From positions 1 through 58,607 of the forward strand of contig JAHDBR010000012.1 of NCBI GenBank assembly GCA_020630295.1: DNA of 58,607 nucleotides, read 5' to 3'. Both the position numbers and the translations under genes were made by a program. This DNA comes from Sphingomonadaceae bacterium (GTDB taxonomy: Bacteria; Pseudomonadota; Alphaproteobacteria; Sphingomonadales; Sphingomonadaceae). Under the pieces are notes generated by a model. That model made no database searches. It was given only the letters and a program-made list of their open reading frames with translations, and had not been told where the DNA came from. Positions 34,578-43,549 of this stretch are shown here, one piece after another (within the stretch, counting starts at the first letter, position 1; each line of letters begins with the position of its first letter).

Positions 34578-36401
34578 CTATTCCACAGTGACGGATTTCG
34601 CCAGATTTCGCGGCTGGTCAACGTCCGTGCCTTTGACACAGGCTACGTGATAGGCAAGCAATTGCACTGGCACCGCATAGACCAGCGGGGCGATCAATGG
34701 GTGGACTTTCGGCATTTCAATGGTCGCAATGCAACCCTCGCCTGCCTCTTCCAGCCCTTCCTTGTCAGAAATCAGTACGATCTGTCCGCCGCGGGCACGC
34801 ACTTCTTGCATATTCGAAACGGTTTTCTCGAATAGCGGACCTGATGGCGCAAGAACGATGACGGGCACGTCTTCATCAATCAACGCAATCGGGCCATGCT
34901 TCATTTCGCCAGATGCGTAACCTTCTGCGTGTATATAACTGATTTCTTTCAGTTTCAGAGCGCCTTCAAGCGCCAAAGGAAAGTCCGGCCCGCGCCCAAG
35001 ATAGAGCACATCACGGGCCGGCGCGATTAGGTGTGCCATGCTCGCAATATCGTCATCGTGATCGAGCGCAGAATTCAAACAAGCGGGTGCTTCGAGAAGA
35101 TGCTTCACAACTTCCTGCTCTTCCGCCCGGTCCATCTTACCCTTCCTGACGGCAAGGTGCGCTGCAAGCGCCGCAAGCACTGCCAATTGACATGTAAATG
35201 CTTTGGTTGACGCAACGCCGATTTCGGGGCCCGCATGGGTTGGCAGCAGCAAGTCCGCCTCGCGCGCCATTGAACTGGTCGGGACGTTCACGACTACAGC
35301 GATCGTCTGACCCTTTTCCTTACAGTGGCGCAAAGCTGCGAGTGTATCGGCTGTTTCACCCGACTGCGAAATAAACAGCGCAAGACCGCCATCCTCCAGC
35401 ACCGGTTCGCGGTACCGGAATTCGCTGGCGACATCCAAATCGACCGGAACGCGCGCAAACTGTTCGAACCAGTATTTTGCGACCATTCCTGCGTAATAAG
35501 ATGTTCCGCAAGCGACGATTGTTACGCGCTTGATCTCTGACAGGTCGAAGTCGATTTGCGGCAAAGCAACCGTTTCTTCCGCCCGGTGGACGTAGCTTGC
35601 CAGAGTTTGCGCAACCACGGTTGGTTGCTCGAAAATCTCTTTCTGCATATAGTGGCGGTAGTTGCCCTTCTCTACCGCAGCAGCAGAGGCACCCGAGGTT
35701 GTAATTTCACGCTCTACCGGGTTGTTATCCTGATCATAGATACGCGCCGTATCGCCCGTAATGACCACCCAGTCACCTTCTTCAAGGTAGGCGATCTTTT
35801 GCGTCAGCGGGGCCAGTGCCAAAGCATCCGAACCAAGGAACATCTCACCTTCACCATAACCCACGACTAGCGGTGAACCAAGACGGGCACCGATGAGTAG
35901 ATCGGGGTGCGACCGGAACGCAATCGCCAATGCGAATGCACCGCGCAGTGTAGGCAGAACCGCCTTCAATGCATCTTCCGGTGAAGCGCCATTCTCAACC
36001 TGTTCGGAGATAAGGTGCGCCACCACTTCGCTGTCTGTATCGCTTTCCAGCGTTCTGCCTTTGGCGATCAGACCGTCACGCAGCGGTTTGAAGTTTTCAA
36101 TAATTCCGTTGTGGACCAAAGCGACATTATCAGTCGCGTGCGGATGCGCATTATGGGTAGTTGGCGCGCCATGTGTTGCCCAGCGTGTGTGCGCAATACC
36201 AATGGTTCCCGGCGCGGGATTGCCGCCAAGCTCCTCGACCAAATTGTTCAGTTTGCCTTGTGCGCGGCGGCGGACCAGCTGACCATTGTCGATCGTGCAA
36301 ACGCCCGCGCTGTCATAGCCGCGATATTCCATCCGCTTCAGCCCGTCGACCAGACGATCTGCGACCTGTTCATTGCTGACAATGCCGATAATTCCACACA
36401 T
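34578..36401 (-). CDS. glmS: glutamine-fructose-6-phosphate aminotransferase
   Basis: GlmS makes glucosamine-6-phosphate, the first step towards peptidoglycan and lipopolysaccharide sugars. The 607-residue protein has the Ntn-type amidotransferase with Cys2 in MCGIIGIV, then RMEYRGYDSAGV and HTRWATHG. Two SIS sugar-isomerase domains follow (CGTSYYAGMV, SQSGETADTLAALR, STKAFTCQL), and the C-terminus ends DQPRNLAKSVTVE. Length and both halves are normal. The 232-base upstream gap should hold its promoter. No glmS ribozyme is expected in this phylum, and none is seen. Confidence 0.97.
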   Translation of the reverse strand: MCGIIGIVSNEQVADRLVDGLKRMEYRGYDSAGVCTIDNGQLVRRRAQGKLNNLVEELGGNPAPGTIGIAHTRWATHGAPTTHNAHPHATDNVALVHNGIIENFKPLRDGLIAKGRTLESDTDSEVVAHLISEQVENGASPEDALKAVLPTLRGAFALAIAFRSHPDLLIGARLGSPLVVGYGEGEMFLGSDALALAPLTQKIAYLEEGDWVVITGDTARIYDQDNNPVEREITTSGASAAAVEKGNYRHYMQKEIFEQPTVVAQTLASYVHRAEETVALPQIDFDLSEIKRVTIVACGTSYYAGMVAKYWFEQFARVPVDLDVASEFRYREPVLEDGGLALFISQSGETADTLAALRHCKEKGQTIAVVVNVPTSSMAREADLLLPTHAGPEIGVASTKAFTCQLAVLAALAAHLAVRKGKMDRAEEQEVVKHLLEAPACLNSALDHDDDIASMAHLIAPARDVLYLGRGPDFPLALEGALKLKEISYIHAEGYASGEMKHGPIALIDEDVPVIVLAPSGPLFEKTVSNMQEVRARGGQIVLISDKEGLEEAGEGCIATIEMPKVHPLIAPLVYAVPVQLLAYHVACVKGTDVDQPRNLAKSVTVE

Positions 36402-36633
36402 GCGGCGATACCTTTACCGTAAAAATTGTTCTCGATTTGCGCGTGGCTTACGGCAAATTCGTTGCATTTCCGTGTAGCGCCAATGCGCAGCCATTCAATC
36501 GCTGAATCGTAACGTACCGTGAATTGGCGTTAAACACGGACCAAAGCGGCACTGATGCAGCAGTGATGCGGCGTGCCCTATTCACCTTAGATTGCAAATA
36601 TTCAACGGTAGGTAAAACGGTCCGGCAGGGAAG
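36402..36633. other. 232-base gap upstream of glmS
   Basis: No open frame or RNA gene is visible between the GT2 end and the glmS start. The glmS ribosome site (AAAGG) is 10 bases before its ATG. One GANTC site (GAATC) lies at about 36504-36508. A GC-poor stretch nearer the GT2 gene could hold a promoter, but I cannot name one. Confidence 0.4.
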
Positions 36634-37659
36634 CTACTTAGACTCTATCAAAGCCTTGATTGTCGCTTCTGCATCGCGATCAAACAATGCGCCTGACCGC
36701 TCTGCGATCGAATACTTATCCGCCTCGTCTACAGTGCGTTTGAGCAGTAATTCCGCCAACAACCCCGTGCCAATCAACTGCCCGCCGGAAACTACTGCGA
36801 GAATGCCGAATAGGAGCAGCGGACGGTCACCAATGGGACCTGCGCCGATTAGCCAAAGAACGCTGAGATATGCCAGAATGCCCAAACCAATAGTGGTCGT
36901 CACCAAACCGGCAACGCCGAACAGGTGCAATGGCCGAGCGCCGTAGCGCGTCGTCAAGGCCACTGTCATCAAATCCAAAGCGCCCTTTATCAAACGCTTT
37001 GCACCAAATTTAGATTTTCCGAATTGGCGCGCACGGTGCTGGACGGGAATCTGGCCAATTTTGAAACCCCGCGCGTGAAGCAGCGCAGGGACAAAACGGT
37101 GGAGCTCGCCGTACATTTCCAGCTCTGCCAATGCTTCGCGGCGATATGCTTTGAAACCGCAATTGTGGTCATTTAGCGTCAGGCCGAATGTCTTGTTCAC
37201 AGCTCCATTGAACAGCTTGGACGGTAAAGTTTTATCCATCGGATCGTTGCGGATTTGTTTCCAGCCGGAAACGCAATCGACGCCTTCATCCAGAGCTTTC
37301 AGAAAGTTGCCAATTTCTACCGGATTGTCCTGCAAATCGGCATCCATGCTGAAGATTACATCTCCGCGCGCTTCACCAAAACCGGCCGAAAGCGCGGCAG
37401 ATTTACCGAAATTGCGGCGGAACCGGATCAGTGAAATGCGCCGATCAGTTTTCGCCAATTTACGGATGACATCGCACCCGCGATCGGTGCTGCCATCATC
37501 GATGAAGATAAGTTCGAAGCTGGTGTCCAATTTCTCGCACGCTTCTGTTATCTCGCCATGAAGGATTTCAAGGCTTTCTTCCTCGTCAAAAAACGGGATT
37601 ACAAAGCTGAGATCGGGACGTGTCTCGCCAAAATTTTCCGGCGCGTTCTGCATGGACAT
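36634..37659 (-). CDS. GT2 family glycosyltransferase, polyprenyl-phosphate (GtrB/DPM1-like)
   Basis: A 341-residue family 2 glycosyltransferase. FVIPFFDEEESL, DDGSTD (54-59) and the catalytic-metal DADLQDN (106-112) match polyprenyl-phosphate mannosyl- or glucosyltransferases such as GtrB. So do FNHCGFK-like positions (DHNCGFKAYRREAL). Two membrane helices near 235-310 anchor it. It charges undecaprenyl phosphate with a sugar on the cytoplasmic face. It faces away from the GT-C-like gene 84 bases off, which could use that lipid-linked sugar outside. GGAAAG lies before the ATG at 37659. Confidence 0.9.
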   Translation of the reverse strand: MSMQNAPENFGETRPDLSFVIPFFDEEESLEILHGEITEACEKLDTSFELIFIDDGSTDRGCDVIRKLAKTDRRISLIRFRRNFGKSAALSAGFGEARGDVIFSMDADLQDNPVEIGNFLKALDEGVDCVSGWKQIRNDPMDKTLPSKLFNGAVNKTFGLTLNDHNCGFKAYRREALAELEMYGELHRFVPALLHARGFKIGQIPVQHRARQFGKSKFGAKRLIKGALDLMTVALTTRYGARPLHLFGVAGLVTTTIGLGILAYLSVLWLIGAGPIGDRPLLLFGILAVVSGGQLIGTGLLAELLLKRTVDEADKYSIAERSGALFDRDAEATIKALIESK

Positions 37660-37743
37660 CGCAGTCTTTCCTTACTGTTTCAGCGCCAGTTAGGCCGCAG
37701 TAAGAAAAGATTTCGTTAACGCTGTTTGGTAAGGACAAATTTG

Positions 37744-39672
37744 ATGGTGTTCAGCGGATTGATCACAGCACTGGTTGCCGCGCTCTGCTGCGCGCCTGGC
37801 GTGATGCTTTCAAATGGCAATGCATCATTGCCAGGGCAGCGTTTAGCATTCGGTGCGATGTCACTCATTCTGGTTCTACTGATCACCGCCATCGCAGGTA
37901 TCGCGCTGAATTTTATGTTCGGGATCAGCATACCTGCCTGGTCAATAATGCCGGTAGCGATTGTTATACTTGGCGCCGTTATCATGCGCCAACGGCGAGC
38001 ATCTAGTGGGAAGGCAGACTCGCCCGCGACCGCGCGGGGAGAATGGCAGGCAGCGATGTTCGCCGTTCTGTTCGCCGTTTTTGGACTATTCACCCACTGG
38101 CTGGGCGTGACCGAGCTTGATGACGGTTCGCTTGCGGTGCACGCTTGGTTCAACGCTGACTGGTTTAAACATTTGGGCCACGTATCGGCGCTGGCTAATT
38201 ACGGGGTTCCCGCAAAAGACATCTTTCAGGGGGGTGAGCCGCTTTACTATTACTGGCTCTTCTATCTTCTCCCCGGCGCGGTTGTGTCTTTGGGGGCCAG
38301 CCCGTGGACTGCGCTGATTGCCGTAAATGTTCTGTGCAGCGGATTGCTGGCGGCGCTGCTTTATTACACCATCCGAATTGCGTGTGCGCACCGTATGATG
38401 GCGCTCGTGATTGCTATTGCGGCAGTCTTTGTCTGCGCGCCGGTAATCTATGTGGGCTACATCTTTTCGGCGGAACTGATCCAACAAGTGATGACTATGG
38501 CGGACCCGCCCAAGGGCCCTCCGCTTTTGGCCATGGCGCAATATATTCCGCAACACGCCTTGGCCGTAATCGCTTATTTGGCGTGGCTAGTGCTCTACCA
38601 GCCCGGATCGCAAATATCATCGAGTGCAAAGTGGTTTGCCCTCATCGCATTTGCGGCAATTATGACCATTTCGGTGCTGCTAGGTGCCATGCTGCTCGCC
38701 GCATACGGGCTTCAACGCTTATGGGATGGTCGCGGGAAAGCTGTGCCCGAACTGTCGGCGATGGTCGTGCTCTCAGGCCTGTTGGTTCTCATTTTGGGCG
38801 TGGTTCAAATCAGTGATCCCTCATCCGCCATCGCCAGTCCGCTTCTGACTGATCCCGCAGATCCGCAACCTTTGCTGGCGCGCATTTTTACCAATGTCGC
38901 CAAGCTCGTTGGCGGATTGGGCCTGCCCTTTATCGCCGCTTTGGTTGTGCTGGTAAAATGGAAGCCGGATGGGGAACGTGCACTATTTGCGCGAAACACT
39001 TGCATCGCGCTGTTCGCTGCCTGCTTCGTTGCAGCCATCGCAGGCGAAGCGGTGATGACAGAACGGTTGGCGAAAGAATTGCTGATCCGTGCGATAAACC
39101 TGCCGCCCATTGGCATAGCTTTGATCGGCGGCGCATTATTGTCATTCTATTGGGCACGCGGCGGGCGGACGAGAACGCTATCTGGCGTTGCAATAGCTGT
39201 CTTCATTCTGGCGGCCCTGCCCAGCACCATTTTCCGCACAGCGTGGCACGCGAATATCGGCGATGCCTACACCACGATTATTCCCGCTGATGACCGCAAG
39301 GTTCTAGCTGCCCTTCGCGAACAAAGCCTCCCGACAGATCAGGTCTGGCAATATCCGGAGCCTCCATTTCTGAACGAGATTTCAGGTGATGACAATTGGA
39401 CTGCGATCATCGCGGGCCGCACTGTGCCAGCGTCGCTACGGGCAACCAATTACGGACGCGCCGCCCCTGTGATTGCTCAGGCGACGGAGTACTTTTCTGG
39501 CAGTAGCGAAGCGATTCCTGAAACTGTGAACTGGGTGTATCTGTCGCGAAAGCTGCATCCTGAAACATACGACCCGATTGCGACGCGTTTGACCTCCGAT
39601 GCAACATGGAACCAGCGCGAATGTTATGCAGATGCGTGCCTGTTTGAACGATCTGTCACGCCGATCCAGTAA
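37744..39672 (+). CDS. polytopic membrane protein, GT-C glycosyltransferase-like
   Basis: A 642-residue protein with about 12-14 hydrophobic helices and a C-terminal soluble tail. The first large loop has DWFKHLGHV with acidic and polar residues, followed by GEPLYYYWLFYLLPG. This is the layout of GT-C enzymes, which use lipid-linked sugars outside the membrane. The C-terminal part has ADDRKVLAALREQ and GRTVPASLRATNYG. AAGGA precedes the ATG at 37744; the TTG at 37726 is less likely. It probably partners with the divergent GT2. It overlaps the flippase-like gene by 49 bases at the 3' end. The exact family is uncertain. Confidence 0.65.
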   Translation: MVFSGLITALVAALCCAPGVMLSNGNASLPGQRLAFGAMSLILVLLITAIAGIALNFMFGISIPAWSIMPVAIVILGAVIMRQRRASSGKADSPATARGEWQAAMFAVLFAVFGLFTHWLGVTELDDGSLAVHAWFNADWFKHLGHVSALANYGVPAKDIFQGGEPLYYYWLFYLLPGAVVSLGASPWTALIAVNVLCSGLLAALLYYTIRIACAHRMMALVIAIAAVFVCAPVIYVGYIFSAELIQQVMTMADPPKGPPLLAMAQYIPQHALAVIAYLAWLVLYQPGSQISSSAKWFALIAFAAIMTISVLLGAMLLAAYGLQRLWDGRGKAVPELSAMVVLSGLLVLILGVVQISDPSSAIASPLLTDPADPQPLLARIFTNVAKLVGGLGLPFIAALVVLVKWKPDGERALFARNTCIALFAACFVAAIAGEAVMTERLAKELLIRAINLPPIGIALIGGALLSFYWARGGRTRTLSGVAIAVFILAALPSTIFRTAWHANIGDAYTTIIPADDRKVLAALREQSLPTDQVWQYPEPPFLNEISGDDNWTAIIAGRTVPASLRATNYGRAAPVIAQATEYFSGSSEAIPETVNWVYLSRKLHPETYDPIATRLTSDATWNQRECYADACLFERSVTPIQ

Positions 39673-40502
39673 CCCGCGATCCCGAAAACGGCATCACCGC
39701 CCAGCGTCACCAACCGGATTAAAACGGCCAGCAATGCGGTCGGTGCTGCGCCGAAGGCAAAGCCTGCAAGGGATATTAAAACCGCTTCACGAACGCCGAT
39801 TCCGCCGGGCGCAATAGGCACCAGGAAACCAGCGAGCCAAGCGATAAGGTAAAGCCCCGCGAAACGCGCCGGATCATCAACCAGCCCGGTCGCATTGGCG
39901 ATGGCCGCGACAATCAGTGCAAAGCCGCCAAAGAAACTGATCTGCAATCCGAATGCACGTGAGGGTGCGGAAGAACCGGCAAAGCCAAGAACAAGCCCTA
40001 TTGCTATCAGTGCAGAGGGTCCAACCCAGCCAAAAACAGAGATTAGCGCTGCGGCCGCTAAAGCTGCACCTAAATGCAAAATTGCTTCCACCAGGCTCGA
40101 CTGCCCCATAGCTGATTGAGACAGCCCGTGCTTTGCGCCCAATATCTGGCGCGAGGCATATTGAAATACGGAGCCAGGCAGATATTTCGCCACTACCCCT
40201 GGTGCATAAGTGCCCAATTCCGCGCGCCATGTGGCGGCGGTGTCGCTTGCGTCTGCATTGCCGCTGCGGCTCAATGCGACACCGAACCAAGCCTTTGCCA
40301 GCAAAGCCAACAATGCGGCATAAACTAAACCGCAGGCGACTGAAACGGCCCAGCCAGTATCACTGATGCCATTCGCAAGTCCGGCAAAATCCAGTACAGA
40401 AATCTCGCGCACTAAATATGCCAGTGCCGCAATCATCGCTGCCCAGCCAATTACACGCCCGGCAAGTTTGAGTTTTGTGTGACGAGGCGCGTCAGCCTGC
40501 AT
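39624..40502 (-). CDS. flippase-like membrane protein (LPG synthase TM / UPF0104 type)
   Basis: A 292-residue protein with about eight membrane helices. FLVPIAPGGIGVREAVLISLAG in the last third is the signature of the lysylphosphatidylglycerol synthase transmembrane / flippase-like family. ELGTYAPGVVAKYLPGSVFQYASRQ fits the other conserved region. Members are found near glycosyltransferases. It overlaps the SAM-type gene upstream by 11 bases and the GT-C-like gene (opposite strand) by 49 bases. It may move a lipid-linked intermediate; this is an inference from neighbours. Confidence 0.78.
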   Translation of the reverse strand: MQADAPRHTKLKLAGRVIGWAAMIAALAYLVREISVLDFAGLANGISDTGWAVSVACGLVYAALLALLAKAWFGVALSRSGNADASDTAATWRAELGTYAPGVVAKYLPGSVFQYASRQILGAKHGLSQSAMGQSSLVEAILHLGAALAAAALISVFGWVGPSALIAIGLVLGFAGSSAPSRAFGLQISFFGGFALIVAAIANATGLVDDPARFAGLYLIAWLAGFLVPIAPGGIGVREAVLISLAGFAFGAAPTALLAVLIRLVTLGGDAVFGIAGYWIGVTDRSNRHASA

Positions 40503-41148
40503 CGGTCAGAAGGCTCGTATAATCGGGGTATGGAACGCAGAATGATCGTCCATAGAAACGGTTTTCCGACAATCCGCATGTCTCAATCGCATCGCGGTAG
40601 CGCTTCCGCCCGGAATCGTCGAAAACGATGATACCGCCCGCGTTAAGCCGTGCGCGGGCTTCCATAAGACACGCATTACGGTGGCGGCCATCCACAACGA
40701 TCAGGTCGTATCCACCGTCCTCTTCAGCGATTGCATTTACGTATGGTCCCGGCCCGCCATCAATCGGACGGAACCTCAGCTCGACATTATCAAACGCTTC
40801 GGTTTGCTTCTTAAAACGGTTTAGCCAATCCCGATCATGCTCGACAGTCGTGACGGCGCCGGATCGTTTGGCAAGCCACACTGTGCTGGCGCCAGAGCCA
40901 TATTCGAAGATCCGGGCGTTAGGGCGACCGGCCAGAAACTCCTCGATGGTGCGTGTCGCTTCGACATTCCACCATGGCAGATCAAGTTCGATCATGCGGT
41001 CGGTATCGTAGATTGCGAACAGCGAAGACACCCACCGCCCCCAACCATATGCATCGGATTTGGCCCCGCTGTTAGAGACAGCTGAAAATGGCGGGATCCC
41101 CGCGGCTGACTGCATAACATCGATATAAGTGCGTTTGACTGCGTGCAT
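40492..41148 (-). CDS. SAM-dependent methyltransferase-like protein
   Basis: A 218-residue class I Rossmann protein. IFEYGSGASTVWLAKR resembles the glycine-rich SAM loop, VTTVEHD is the acidic strand after it, and DLIVVDGRHR with GGIIVFDDSGR are later strands. AGGAGGAAG precedes the ATG at 41148. It overlaps the flippase-like gene by 11 bases and so is expressed with it. A surface-glycan modification is possible; the acceptor is unknown. Confidence 0.72.
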   Translation of the reverse strand: MHAVKRTYIDVMQSAAGIPPFSAVSNSGAKSDAYGWGRWVSSLFAIYDTDRMIELDLPWWNVEATRTIEEFLAGRPNARIFEYGSGASTVWLAKRSGAVTTVEHDRDWLNRFKKQTEAFDNVELRFRPIDGGPGPYVNAIAEEDGGYDLIVVDGRHRNACLMEARARLNAGGIIVFDDSGRKRYRDAIETCGLSENRFYGRSFCVPYPDYTSLLTDAG

Positions 41149-41452
41149 CACTTCCTCCTGAAATGCCCGCCTATCAAGAAAGCCTTAACCAATAACTACC
41201 ATCATTTAATCATATTTTCCGCGCCTTGGTAAATACGTCGCTGCAAACGGCAGCTACCGTGCGGATCGCAGTCCGAACCGGAATTTCAGAGAAAGCGCCA
41301 AGATGGTTAAAAAGCTGTTCGCATTTAGAGATTAATAAGGTTTCCAGCCTATTCACCATTTTCGAGGACAGCTGTTGGGGGATTTTTGCTCAGCAGCGAC
41401 ACAGTAATTTAGTGGCTTTGGCCACATATGGGCCACAAAGAGGGGACCCCAG
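41149..41452. other. 304-base intergenic region before cpaF
   Basis: No convincing gene is present. A frame of 76 codons (41226-41456) lacks a ribosome site and family features. Near 41411-41434 there is an imperfect inverted repeat around GGCCACATATGGGCC. A TTAACC half-site like a CtrA element lies at about 41184-41189, but no TTAA-N7-TTAA pair is present. AGGGGA sits just before the cpaF ATG. Confidence 0.4.
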
Positions 41453-42979
41453 ATGAGCGCTTTTGGACGGAAAAACGGACCTAGCGGAATGAAGTCGGGA
41501 TCCCGGCCATCATTCGGCGTAGCGCGCCCGATGAAGGGTGGTTCCGGCGAGTCTGCGCCCAAGGAAGATGCACCATTACCAGGCGGCGAACAGTTCCCGC
41601 CCCTGCCAGGTGAGGACGAAGCACCGGCATCTGCAGCCCCGAACAAAGATGATGCGATGACCCGCCTGACTGACCGCGCGAATGCAGTCATGGAAGGCAA
41701 AACCGAAGTTGGCGGTTTTGAAGCCAGCGTCCACAAAATCAAAGAACAGGTTCTTCCGCGATTGCTGGAAAGGGTTGATCCCGAAGCGGCAGCGACACTT
41801 TCGAAAGAAGAGCTTTCGGAAGAATTCCGCCCGATCATTATGGAGGTTCTGGCCGAGCTTAAAGTTACGCTGAACCGGCGCGAGCAGTTCGCGCTTGAAA
41901 AGGTTCTGATTGACGAACTGCTTGGCTTTGGTCCGCTGGAAGAACTGCTTAGCGATCCGGACGTTTCGGATATTATGGTCAACGGGCCTGATCAGACATA
42001 TATTGAAAAAGGCGGTAAGCTGATTATCGCGCCAATCCGTTTCCGTGACGAAAACCATTTGTTCCAGATTGCGCAGCGAATCGTGAACCAGGTCGGCCGC
42101 CGCGTCGACCAGACCACACCGTTGGCCGATGCCCGTTTGAAAGACGGTTCGCGTGTGAACGTCATTGTTCCGCCGCTGTCGCTTAAGGGCACTGCAATCT
42201 CCATTCGTAAGTTCTCCGAGAAGCCCATCACGCTCGATATGCTCAAGGGCTTCGGTTCGATGGATGACAAGATGTGTACCGCGCTGAAAATTGCCGGCGC
42301 GTGCCGTATGAACATCGTTATCTCGGGCGGTACGGGTTCGGGTAAAACCACCATGCTCAACGCTTTGTCGAAAATGATCGATCCGGGTGAGCGCGTGCTG
42401 ACGATTGAGGATGCTGCCGAGCTTCGCTTGCAACAGCCGCACTGGCTGCCGCTGGAAACGCGTCCGCCAAACCTTGAAGGGCAAGGCGCGATTACCATTG
42501 GTGACCTTGTTAAGAACGCTCTGCGTATGCGTCCGGACCGGATTATTCTGGGTGAGATTCGTGGCGCTGAATGTTTTGACCTACTTGCCGCGATGAACAC
42601 GGGCCACGATGGTTCCATGTGTACGCTTCACGCCAACTCCGCACGCGAGTGTCTGGGCCGGATGGAGAACATGATTTTGATGGGCGACATCAAGATCCCT
42701 AAAGAGGCCATTTCGCGCCAGATCGCAGAATCAGTCGACCTTATCGTACAGGTGAAACGTCTGCGTGACGGTTCACGCCGAACGACCGGCATCACCGAAG
42801 TTATCGGCATGGAAGGCGACGTGATTGTGACTCAGGAATTGTTCAAGTTCGAATATCTGGACGAGACTGAGGACGGCAAGATTTTGGGCGAATTCCGCGC
42901 GTCGGGCCTGCGCCCATATACGTTGGAAAAAGCACGCCAGTTTGGCTTTGACCAAGCCTATCTGGAAGCCTGCCTCTAA
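41453..42979 (+). CDS. cpaF: CpaF/TadA-type secretion ATPase
   Basis: A 508-residue type II/IV secretion ATPase of the Flp/Tad pilus class. Residues 1-65 are low-complexity and rich in Gly, Pro and Ser. The N1D-like domain ends with LIDELLGFGPLEELLSDPDVSDIMVNG. The Walker A is GGTGSGKTT at 292-300, then LTIEDAAELRL and MRPDRIILGEIRGAE. NTGHDGSMCTLHANS follows. It powers Flp pilus assembly. No other tad/cpa genes are within the window, so it is separate from its partners here. AGGGGA precedes the ATG. Confidence 0.93.
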   Translation: MSAFGRKNGPSGMKSGSRPSFGVARPMKGGSGESAPKEDAPLPGGEQFPPLPGEDEAPASAAPNKDDAMTRLTDRANAVMEGKTEVGGFEASVHKIKEQVLPRLLERVDPEAAATLSKEELSEEFRPIIMEVLAELKVTLNRREQFALEKVLIDELLGFGPLEELLSDPDVSDIMVNGPDQTYIEKGGKLIIAPIRFRDENHLFQIAQRIVNQVGRRVDQTTPLADARLKDGSRVNVIVPPLSLKGTAISIRKFSEKPITLDMLKGFGSMDDKMCTALKIAGACRMNIVISGGTGSGKTTMLNALSKMIDPGERVLTIEDAAELRLQQPHWLPLETRPPNLEGQGAITIGDLVKNALRMRPDRIILGEIRGAECFDLLAAMNTGHDGSMCTLHANSARECLGRMENMILMGDIKIPKEAISRQIAESVDLIVQVKRLRDGSRRTTGITEVIGMEGDVIVTQELFKFEYLDETEDGKILGEFRASGLRPYTLEKARQFGFDQAYLEACL

Positions 42980-42990
42980 CCGATCATCAG

Positions 42991-43236
42991 TTATTGGCCG
43001 GACAGTATTCCCTTGGCAGCAAGGGCGATAAGCCCTGCCCCGATCATAGCGCTGAATACGAAAATGGAAGTCCAGGGGACCCAGCCGACATTGTCAAAGC
43101 GGGCGGTTCGCGCGCGTCTGCGTTCAGCCCACATCGCAAACAGTGCGAGCAGGATTAAGGCCAGCCCCCACAGGCCAACGATCTCTGCTTCGCTCGCAAA
43201 AGTCAGATAGTCAAAAATCTTCATGCGCACGCGCAT
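42991..43236 (-). CDS. small two-helix membrane protein, unknown
   Basis: About 81 residues with two hydrophobic segments (IVGLWGLALILLALFAMWA and TSIFVFSAMIGAGLIALAA) joined by a basic RRRARTARFDN stretch. I do not recognise the family. The start is unsure: an ATG at 43224 would give 77 residues, and a longer frame reaches an ATG at 43329 with a Pro-rich N-terminus. None has a good ribosome site. It ends 11 bases after the cpaF end and is convergent with it. It may be a real lineage-specific gene. Confidence 0.55.
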   Translation of the reverse strand: MRVRMKIFDYLTFASEAEIVGLWGLALILLALFAMWAERRRARTARFDNVGWVPWTSIFVFSAMIGAGLIALAAKGILSGQ

Positions 43237-43361
43237 ATGGTGCCAGCTAGGGTCTGCGGCAATAGGCGGACTCGGGTCCAACTCACTTGGTGAAGGAACG
43301 GTTTCCTCGTTTCTCCGTTTGTATTCCATTGGCTAAGCGCCGGAAGAAAAAGGAATGTTTG

Positions 43362-43490
43362 ATGATCAAGAAAGTAATCCTCGCCGCAACGCTCGGCGTA
43401 ATGACCCTCAGCACAGCCGCTTGTAATACCGTACGCGGCGCAGCCGCCGATGCGACAGACGTAGCAAACGAGGTTGATGACGAGATTTAA
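43362..43490 (+). CDS. entericidin-like small lipoprotein
   Basis: A 42-residue prolipoprotein. MIKKVILAATLGVMTLSTAAC is a lipoprotein signal with the lipobox TAAC, and the mature part (CNTVRGAAADATDVANEVDDEI in shorter pieces) is Ala- and Asp-rich. This matches the entericidin EcnA/EcnB family of small membrane-active lipoproteins. AAGGAA lies 7 bases before the ATG. A strong terminator follows. No partner toxin or antidote is visible next to it. Confidence 0.85.
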   Translation: MIKKVILAATLGVMTLSTAACNTVRGAAADATDVANEVDDEI

Positions 43491-43510
43491 TTCCTCAGTC
43501 ATACACCGCT

Positions 43511-43549
43511 AAAGCGCCTCGCAGGAAACTGCGGGGCGTTTTGTTTTTT
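43511..43549 (+). terminator. intrinsic terminator of the entericidin gene
   Basis: CGCCTCGCAG (43515-43524) pairs with CTGCGGGGCG (43529-43538), with one G-U, around a GAAA tetraloop. TTTTGTTTTTT follows. It lies 24 bases after the stop. Confidence 0.92.

Noticed and set aside
36402-36633. glmS ribozyme upstream of glmS
   Set aside because: The ribozyme is a Gram-positive feature and no matching core is visible; the gap is also poor in the expected pairs.
41184-41200. CtrA site before cpaF
   Set aside because: A TTAACC half-site is present but TTAA-N7-TTAA is not; a single half-site is too common.
41226-41456. 76-codon frame in the gap before cpaF
   Set aside because: No ribosome site, no recognisable fold, and it runs into the cpaF start in another frame.
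41576-42484. Open frame of 302 codons opposite cpaF
   Set aside because: Antisense to a well-recognised ATPase; composition is the mirror of the coding strand.
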